Shown here: piece by piece, positions 55,801 through 64,000 of the stretch
Layout of the letters: the number at the start of each line of letters is the position of its first letter
Numbering within the stretch: position 1 is the first letter of the stretch
Assembly: GCA_029204225.1 (NCBI GenBank)
Contig: CM055095.1
Span: forward strand, 11,319,506-11,383,505
Source of the DNA: Diphasiastrum complanatum
Taxonomy: Eukaryota; Streptophyta; Lycopodiopsida; Lycopodiales; Lycopodiaceae
Direction: 5' to 3'
Length of the DNA stretch: 64,000 nucleotides
The notes under the pieces: model-generated
What the model saw: the letters and a program-made list of their open reading frames with translations, nothing else
The model's database searches: none
Told to the model about the DNA's origin: nothing
Program-made: the position numbers and the translations under genes

Positions 55801-58800
55801 TCATTTCAATAAAGCATATTTCGGGTTCTCTTCATAATTGGGTTGATGAATGTCCTTGCTCGTCTTCTTTGCTTTTCCATCTCTCATGCTTTCTTTGGAT
55901 TTTTGCTAATTGTTGGATCTGATTGTTATTGAGATTGCATGTTATTATACTTTTTATGAGACAAGAAGTGTAAGCTATCTTTGTTGTGGATCATAAAGTT
56001 AATGGATCATAGTGTTGAAGAATAGGATTAATGGATGTAGAGTTAGAGATTGGATCTTCCATTCATGCTGAAATCTGAACTAAAACTATTGCTCTCATGG
56101 GAACGAACCTACACGTGACAACTAACTCCGTCTCTATGATGCTAGATTGACTAAATCTTGGATTCAGGTTAGGCAACGAAAGAAACCCACTATTGTTGCA
56201 GGGTTTGCGGATTCTAAGGCAACCCTAACCCTAGCTAGTAAGTGAGAGGGATTTGGCACCCTGCGTGTGTAAGTCCAAACCCATGATCACATAGTTATTT
56301 GATTGATTAGTTAAAAGACAATAAAAGGACTTTAGGTTTTCTTCCGGGACTTTTGATTTCGCAAGGCCTAAATGTCAAGTTAGTGAATAAAGTTGGGTTT
56401 CCCTCCAATTTTGGTGGTTCCCACACTTTTTTAAAATTTGAATAAAAAGAGACACAAGAATGGACCAATAGGATTCAGAGACCAGGGTCCGCCTCTCTAC
56501 TATAAGAAGAGACGAACTCGAGTTGCTCCTGATGTTCATTTTCTCATTTCAATAAAGCATATTTTGGGTTCTCTTTAGAAATGGGTTGATGAATGTCCTT
56601 GCTCGTCTTCTTTCCTTTTCCATCTCTAATACTTTCTTTGGATTTTTTCTAATTGTTGGATCTGGTTGTTATTGGGATTGCATGTTATTATACTTTTTAT
56701 GAGAGAGGAGGTGTAAGCTATCTTTGTTGTGGACCGTAGAGTTAATGGATCCTAGTGTTGACAAATAGGGTTAATGGATGTAGAATTAGAGATTGGATCT
56801 TCCATTCATGCTGAAATCTGAACTAAAAGTATCCCTCTCATGGGAATGAGCCTACACATGACAACTAACTCCGTCTCTATGATGCTAGATTGACTAAATC
56901 TTGGAATCAAGTTAGGCAAGCAAAGAAACCCACTACTGTTACAGGGTTTGCGGATCCCAAGGCAACCCTAACCCAAGTTAATAAGTGAGAGGGATTTGGC
57001 TCCCTGCGTATATAAGTCCAACCCGATGATGACATAGCTATTTGATTCATTAGTTAAAAGTCAATAATGGGACTTTAACCCTTTTTGCGGGACTTTTCAT
57101 GTCGAAGGTCCTAAATGTCAAGTTAGTGAATAAAGTTGGGTTTCCCTCCAATTTTGATGATTCCCACACTTTTCTAAAATCTAAATCAAAAGAGAGACAA
57201 GAATGGACCAATAGGATTGAGAGACCAGGTTACTCCTCTCTACTATAAGAAGGGACCAACTCGAGTTGCTCTTGATGTTCATTTCCTCGTTTCAATAAAG
57301 CAGATTGGTTCTCTTCAGAAATGGGTTGATGAATGTCCTTGCTCTTCCTCTTTCCTTTTCCATCTTTCATGCTTTCTTTGGATTTTTGCTAATTGTTGGA
57401 TCTGATTGTTATTGGGATTACATGTTATTATACTTTTTATGAGAGAGAAAGAAATAGAGAGGAGCTCCAAGCTATCTTTATTGTGGATCGTAGTGTTAAA
57501 GAATAAGTTTAATGGATGTAGAGTTAGAGTTTGGATCTGCCATTCATGCTGAAATCTGAACTAAAACTATCGCTCTCATGGGAACGAACCAGGGTGTGAC
57601 AGCTAACTCCGTTCTATGATGCTAGATTGACTAGATCTTGGATTCAGGTTAGGCAAGGAAAGAAACCCACTACTGTTGCAGGGTTTGTGGATCCCAAGGA
57701 AACCCTAATCCTAGTTAATAATTGAGAGAAATTTGGCACCTTCTATGTGTAAGTCCAACCCGATGATCACATAGTTATTTGACTAATTAGTTAAAAGTCA
57801 ACAAAAGGACTCTAGGCCTTTTCGCGGGACTTTTATTGACGCAGGGCCTAAATGTCGAGTTAGTGAATAAAGTTGGGTTTCCCTCCAATTTTGATGGTTC
57901 CCACATTTTTTTAAAATTTGAATAAAAAGAGAGGCAAGAATGGACCAGTAGGATTCAGAGACCAGGGTCCGCCTCTCTACTATAAGAAGAGACCAACTTG
58001 AGTTGCTCCTAATGTTCATTTCCTCATTTCCATAAAGCATATTCCGGGTTCTCTTCAGAAATGGGTTGATGAATGTTCTTGTTCTTATTCTTTTATTTTC
58101 CATCTCTCATGCTTTCTTTGGATTTTTGCTAATTGTTGGATCTTATTGTTATTAGGATTGCATGTTATTATACTTTTTATGAGAGAGGAAGTGTAAACTA
58201 TCTTTGTTGGGGATCGTAGAGTTAATGGATCGTAGTGTCAAAGAATAGGATTAATGGATGTAGAGTTAAGTTTAGATCTTCCATTCATTCTGGAATTTGA
58301 ACTAAAACTACTGCTCTCATGGAAACGAACCTACGTGTGACAACGAACTCCGTCTCTATGATGCTAGATTGACTAAGTCTTGAATTCAGGTTTGGCAAGT
58401 AAAGAAACCCATTATTATTGTAGGGTTTGCGGATCCCTAGACAACCCTAAGCCTAGTTAATAAGTGAGGGGGATTTGGCACCCTGTGTGTGTAAGTCTAA
58501 CCCGATGATCACATAGTTATTTGATTGCGTGACTTTTGATGTCGTAGGGCCTAAATGTCAAGTTAGTGAATAAAGTTGGGTTTCCCTCCAATTTTGATGG
58601 TTCTCACACTTTTTTAAAATTTGATTAAAAAGAGAGACAAGAATGGACCAATAGGATTCAGAGGCAAGGGTCCTCCTCTCTACTATAAGAAGGGACCAAC
58701 TCGAGTTGCTCCTGATGTTCATTTTCTCGTTTCAATAAAGCAGACTGGTTCTCTTCAGAAATGGGTTGATGAATGTCCTTGCTCTTCTTATTTCCTTTTC

Positions 58801-59605
58801 CATCTCTCATGCTTTCTTTGGATTTTTGCTAGTTGTTGGATCTGATTGTTATTGGGATTGCATGTTAATATACTTTTTATGAGAGAGAAAGAGAGAGAGA
58901 AAGTGTGAACTATCTTTGTTGTGGATCGTAGAGTTAATGGATCGTAGTGTTAAAGAATAGGGTTAATGGATGTAGAGTTATAGTTTGGATCCTCCATTCA
59001 TGCTGAAATCTGAACTAAAACTATCGCTCTCATGGGAACGGACCTACGTGTGACAACTAACTCCGTCTCTAGATGCTAGATTGACTAGATCTTGGATTCA
59101 GGTTAGGCTAGGAAAGAAACCCACTACTGTTGCAGGGTTTGCGGATCCCAAGGCGACCCTAACCCTAGTTAATAAGTGAGAGGGATTTGGCACCCTGCAT
59201 GTGTAAGTCCAATCCGATGATCACATAGTTATTTGATTGATTAGTTTAAAGTCAATAAAAGGACTTTAGGTCTTTTTGGAGTTTTGATGTCGCAGGGCCT
59301 CAATGTAAAGTTAGTGAATAAAGTTGGGTTTGCCTCCAATTTTGATGGTTCCCACACTTTTTTAGAAATTGAATAAGAAGAGAGGTAAGAATGGACCATA
59401 GGATTCAGAGGCCGGGGTCCTCCTCTGTACTATAAGAAGAGACCAACTCGAGTTACTCCTGATGTTCATTTTCTCATTTCAATAAAGCATATTCCGGGTT
59501 CTCTTCAGAAATGGGTTGATGAATGTCCTCGTTCTTCTTCTATTATTTTCCATCTCTCATGCTTTCTTTGGATTTTTGCTAATTGTTGGATTTGATTTAA
59601 AGTGT
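52862..59605 (+). repeat. Head-to-tail array of Ty3/gypsy LTRs
   Basis: Eight complete units start at the TGTTGCAGGG-type box at 53197, 53954, 54697, 55450, 56194, 56937, 57674 and 58416, with periods of 712-757 bp. A deleted partial unit precedes them (52862-53196) and a truncated ninth unit (59128-59605) follows. Each unit has the order: TGTTGCAGGG start, GTAAGTCCAACC box, TTAGTGAATAAAGTTGGG, TATA box CTACTATAAGAAG, TTCTCTTCAGAAATGGG, a GA-rich run, ATGGATGTAGAGTTAGAG, CTATCGCTCTCATGGGA, and end GAAACCCACTAC. The units match the LTRs at 42577-43149 and 39067-40222. None is followed by a primer site, so no internal region is present. Frames inside are not genes. Confidence 0.93.
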
Positions 59606-60139
59606 TAATGCATTATTCAGGTGACTATTCATATAACTTTAATATTTTTTGTTATTATCTAATACTAACTAGTTGACAAAGTTTGTAACACTATTGGGCA
59701 TTTGTCATAGGTTGTTACGTTCACTATTGCCTGAGGGCAATACGATTCCAAATTCAAGGAAAGATGTTAAAAACTTGAATTTATATGTTGCTAATTAAAA
59801 ACGATTAACAGCTTAGTTGTATGTTGATTTATTGTCATACCATAGAAAGTGGTTTCTCACTTCCTAAACACTTATGGTATGCAATAATTCTTTAGCTCAC
59901 TCGTGTTTAACTTGGGGAATTGAGATCTTATTGATAAAATTTATTTTCATTGTTATTTGGTTGAAGACCTTTAATTTGGGATTTGAATGTATAAAAGGTT
60001 AATGAAGGTTTTCTGATACGTACCCGACATTTTTACATTTATTAGCTAAGGAATCTAATAAAGAATTTGAGATGCCAGTAGCTGTGTGGCCATCACAATT
60101 TTCGCTTACTAATTTCCAATGTTGCAATATGACTACTGC
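59606..60139. other. Spacer between array and right arm
   Basis: AT-rich, single-copy in this window. A minus-strand frame (60184-59999) reads ILQHWKLVSENCDGHTATGI but nothing supports it as a gene. Confidence 0.5.
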
Positions 60140-60457
60140 ATTCTTGCCCAATTTTAAGGCCGTAAAATTTCTGGCTAGCCACATTTAGACGGGCTGGGAC
60201 CTATTTTTATATGGACCGGCATTTTTCTTCGGTCTTACAAAATCTGACCTTTTCGACGGTTCCTTAGACCGTTTGTACAAATATATTATCTACTACTAAT
60301 TAACGTGTCTAGCCACTTTAAGGGTGGGCTGGGACCCCTCTTTGATCCAACATTTTGCTTCAACTTTCACCAAATCCACAGTATTTTGGTGCTCGTTAAC
60401 TACTTTGTAACTACATTTTGTTCCAAATTAGCCCGATTTTTGGTGTCAAAAATTTGG

Positions 60458-62527
60458 CTAACAATTGTTCTTCAGTAGATAGATCCAACAAAATCTATTA
60501 AAATCATCAATAAAAGTTACATACATCTTAGCTCCACTATTACTAATTGTAGTAATTCCATGAATATCCGAATGTACAAGTTGAAAAGGCTTTGATCTAC
60601 ATGTAGATCTAGTATAATGTAGTCTATGTGACTTTGACAAAGCACAAGACTAACAAAAATAATTGATACTTTTCAAGGAACTTGGAAGACCAATTACAAC
60701 TTGGTTCCTAGTCATTATCTCCAATGACTTGAAGTTTAGGTTCTCATCCTTTTATGCCAAACCTCTTGAATAGTGATTTTCTCTCTTGAAACACATCCAA
60801 CCTGGTTAGCAATAACACAAGCATCTAGTTTGAACAACTTCCCTTGCCTTTACTTTTTGCAATCAAGATATCCTTCAATCTGATCATACAAGCATCTCCC
60901 AAATGAATATTCCTATTTGTAGAGAGAGAAATAGGAATTGTGCCAATCACTTTGATTGCACACTCACCATCATTGGCCGTGTAGATCACCCTATTGTCAT
61001 CTCCATATGCCAACAAAGTAGTGAAGTACTCTTTGTGAAAAGTCATGTGTGAACTTGTTGCACTATCAATCCACCATAGATCTACATCATTAACAAGCAT
61101 ACATGAAGACATCACAAAAGCATCATCATTTTCATTTTGAACATCCAAACCATCCTCATCAAAAGTAAGATTACCTTGCTTGTCTCCTTGATCTCTCTTC
61201 TTCTTGTAGCACTCACTTGCAAAGTGTCCATTGATGCCAAAATGGAAGCACTTGAGCTTTGATCTATCTTTCTTTTTGCCATTTGAAAAAGCCTCCCCTT
61301 GATCTTGCCCTTTAGACCACTAAGTTTTGCCTTTGCCCTTGAATTTGTGCTTGATGAACATAGCCTCCTCTCCAACTTGAGATGTTGATGAAGAATCACC
61401 TCTTGCTTGAAGCATATATTCTTCATTGATCAAGATCTCTTGAAGATCAATCAAACTTGGCAAAGTCTTTTGAATAGCAAGACTTTAAAAAATGTTAGCA
61501 TGAGCATCTAGCAATCCATTAAGAATAACTTGAACAAGCTCTCCTTCCTTAATGCTCTCATCAATGCAAGCTAACTCGTCATCAAAGGTTTCACTCTCAA
61601 AATAAAAGTATTTCGACTTTCTTCACTCTTTTGCAAACAAGAAAAGATTTGCCTTCTGAGAGTCAACACTCGAGAAGTAGACTTGGATTCATAAAGCTTC
61701 TTCAATGAATCCCAAGCATCCTTTGACGAAGTACTCTTACCAACTTCCTTGAGAAGCTCATTGGTAATATTCATCTTTATCATGTGTAGAGCCCTTTTGG
61801 CCCTCTTGTTATACCTCATTTGATGTTGTTGTGTTGGTGGTCTCTCCTCCAAACCTACAACAATACCCAAAACATCATTCATCTCAAGAAATGATTCCAT
61901 CCTCACTTTCCACAATGAATAGCTATTTGAGGTAAACCTATCATTGGCTTCCAACATGACTCCACTTGATGCAGCCATGTAGCAATGACCCGATCCTCTC
62001 TTTCAACATGTTTCAATACACAAAGAACTCCTTTGAACAACAACAAATATTTTCAAAAGGATATCACAAAGATATGAAACTTCCCAATTCTCTTTTGTAT
62101 TTCACACGTGTGGATCTGAAAATAGGATTTAATGAACATTCTACACACAAAATTGCAAGATATCACAAGTAGGACCCAAAGAGAGCCATGTATAAGCTTG
62201 AATGATAGAAGAGAGAGATAATGTCTCCTCTTCCCATGAGTTACATCCTTCTATAGTGTGTCCAAAACTAAATTCAAACTTTGGTTTCCCTCCATAATGA
62301 AAACGCCACTATTTTTGTGATTAGATTCAATGTATCTACTACTCAAATTGAATCTCTCCAAAGCTTGTGTTCTATACTTTCCCACACTTTCCAAAAGTAT
62401 GTATTCAAATTCTTTTAGATTAATATAACTTTGAAAAGTCAAACTCTAAGTCTAATATGAAAAATGACCTCGATAGCCAAATATACAAATATGACTAAAA
62501 TAGCAAAACTAGTTGAAATCTTTCACA
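60458..62527 (-). mobile_element. 3'-truncated Ty1/copia element, copy C
   Basis: LTR 62527-62096. Gag starts at 61978 (MAASSGVMLEANDRFTSNSY) and shifts frame near 61575 (RVKPLMTS). A TAG lies at 61320-61322. Knuckle CFHFGINGHFASEC, protease WWIDSATSSH, and the same missing LEDVLFIP..EFDG stretch as copy B (HLGDACMIRLKD). Integrase start through FIDDFNRFCWIYLLKNNC ends at 60458. It is nearly identical to copy B and less similar to copy A. Confidence 0.9.
62096..62527 (-). repeat. Copia 5' LTR, copy C
   Basis: 432 bp with TG..CA ends, near-identical to copy B. The flank at 62528 (AGTGTTGCCCATTC) is the same insertion site. Confidence 0.88.
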
Positions 62528-64000
62528 AGTGTTGCCCATTCAAAGTTTCATCAACATGGTGAAACAATGATAATGGCCATGAAAACACTTTCTCATTTTC
62601 TTGGAGGACATAATTTTAATAGAATAATTTCTGTTGAGATTCCATGATCGGATCATCACATTTTGCATTGTATGTTGTGTATGTTGATATGAGTAAGTAT
62701 GAAAACTATGAGCTCTTGGATCCGTATGAATGAAGGAAATTGTTGCATGATTCTAAATTGCAACTTTCATTAATGAAAGTGTCGGAAATAGAGTAGACAT
62801 TGGAGAACCAGGCTTTGTGATATTTTTCATTTAATATACAAAATATTTTTGTATGACTGTTGCCTATTGGCTTGTATACATTTTTATGCTTTTTGAAATT
62901 TTTTATAATCCGTCAATTTTGTATTATGACGAATTTGGACTATTATGTAAAACCATTGGAAAAGTTGCAATATATAGTTGTTCTTTGTGCTAGTCCCACC
63001 AAGCAAGACCTGCAGGTAGCCATCCAACATGAGCAGACAAAAAAGGACCAACTCCTGAAGCTGCAACAACATGGAGAAGTTCTCCAAAGATATATCAAGA
63101 CCCTCTTCAAGTGATGGGTGCCCAAGAAAAGGTCCAGGAGATCCAACAATAAGCAAAGCAACGTCTAGCCCCTCTCCAGGCCCACAGCTACTAATACTTG
63201 AAACAGAGAATGAACGCCTGGGAGTGGAGGTACAGAGCCTGCAACAACAACAAGCAGTTTGGTTAGCCCAGCATGTCCCTAGTAACCGTCCTCTCAGCCA
63301 AAACGAGATGGATCTTTTAACGATACAAGTGGGATGATACCAACAAATGCTGATTTCAACAACTACCGCCAACACGCCATCCAAGAGCTTGCACAAGCAA
63401 GAAGTGCTCTTAAGCCCTGCCAACGACATGTGGAGCAACAACAACCAAGCAACAACAACCAGTCTGGGCCAGGATCAAGGATCACACGCAACAGGGAATG
63501 ATACGCAAGATCAAGCCTAGGACCAAGGCCCAGATATCAATTAGGGTGTAGAAACAAGTCAAGGGCAGATTAGGGAGTAACAACAAGCATCCACCTCCCC
63601 GGGTTCTCGCTTGATATCTGTCAGCCGAGGTTTTTGCAAACCAAAGATGGTAGGGGACGAAATCAACGTGTATCTAGTCCAATACCCATATGAATCCTCA
63701 TGCGACGGCTGGCAATTATCTTTCTCAATAAAGGACATCAAAATCAATGAGCTTGCCTACCTCCCAACATTGGCTCCACAGCCTAAATGGCGGCAACGAC
63801 AATTTGAGAAATAGCTGGAGGCCATCAAGGCCTATGTGGCAAGCCCACGCCAGCTACAGAACGACCCACATTTCATCCCCTATCAATGACGATCCAAATG
63901 GATGAATTTGGCACACCACTGGACTAGATTAACATAAAGACAATGAACTGGTCAAGGATTCACTCAAAAGCATGGGTGGGGCACTGCTATAGATGCTAAA
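62528..64000 (+). pseudogene. Gag-like ORF of the host retroelement, copy C
   Basis: Plus-strand equivalent of copy B. Frames: 62860-63114 (YYVKPLEKLQYIVVLCASPT, Gln-rich part); 63071-63337 (MEKFSKDISRPSSSDGCPRK, ENERLGVEVQSLQQQQAVWL); 63611-63814 (VGDEINVYLVQYPYESSCDG, KWRQRQFEK then a TAG where copy B reads NLEAIKAYV). So copy B keeps the longer frame here. The element continues past the window end. Confidence 0.5.

Larger units (their letters stand above)
60140..64000 (-). repeat. Right arm of the large inverted repeat (runs off window end)
   Basis: Reverse complement of 48811-52718. The inner edge is at about 60140, where copy C loses the last part of the tail still present in copy B. 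The loop between arms is about 7.4 kb and holds the LTR array. Confidence 0.92.

Noticed and set aside
54199-58845. Repeated 62-101 residue frames in array units
   Set aside because: They cross the TATA box and leader of an LTR and are broken in most units.
52862-59605. CRISPR-like or gene-family array
   Set aside because: Units are 740 bp, contiguous, without spacers, and match known LTRs in the same window; frames in them are not conserved as proteins.

Overview
The window reads as nuclear DNA of a land plant, from a region dense in transposable elements. Support comes from plant-type Ty1/copia and Ty3/gypsy LTR retrotransposon pieces, CACTA (En/Spm) transposase pieces, an Athila/Tat-style primer-binding site, short phase-consistent introns of 86-104 nt with GT..AG borders, and long (CT)n tracts. 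The species cannot be named. Almost every long reading frame belongs to a broken mobile element. I find no rRNA, tRNA or CRISPR array, and no clearly intact host gene.

Layout. 1-1200: one copy of a duplicated coding-like segment (second copy at 27.1-28.0 kb). 1.35-2.9 kb: two copia pieces fused head to head. 2.88-7.85 kb: a large repeat block with a CACTA transposase-associated domain, microsatellites and one end of a terminal-inverted-repeat (TIR) element. A shortened copy lies at 34.67-36.72 kb and a small TIR-bounded relative at 22.76-23.68 kb. 8.47-9.66 kb and 19.4-21.5 kb: two related loci with a duplicated exon and clusters of the palindrome CCACGCGTGG. 9.7-10.5 kb: copia 3' LTR plus RNase H. 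10.75-12.04 kb and 45.7-47.35 kb: two copies of a gag-like zinc-knuckle element, the first split by a 4.3 kb ORF-poor block. 16.86-17.5 kb and 22.0-22.74 kb: the middle and C-terminal parts of CACTA transposase. 24.99-26.78 kb: two convergent, spliced gene-like units, one with a single in-frame stop. 36.7-40.7 kb (minus) and 42.6-44.8 kb (plus): Ty3/gypsy elements with LTR, PBS, leader and gag.

The right third is dominated by one structure. A head-to-tail array of gypsy LTRs (52.86-59.6 kb, eight complete units of about 740 bp plus partial ones) sits in the loop of a large inverted repeat. The arms are 48.8-52.7 kb and 60.14-64.0 kb, and the second arm runs off the window. Each arm holds a 3'-truncated copia element (LTR, gag, protease, start of integrase) inserted in a gag-like retroelement. 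A third, more complete copy lies at 30.9-34.06 kb. Four copies of this copia family share an in-frame UAG and a CCHC knuckle whose second Cys is Phe, so they probably descend from one defective or readthrough-dependent ancestor.

The parts do not form an operon or pathway. They record nested insertion, inversion, segmental duplication and LTR-LTR recombination. Homology statements come from reading the sequence by eye; block edges are good to about 10-30 bp unless a motif fixes them.
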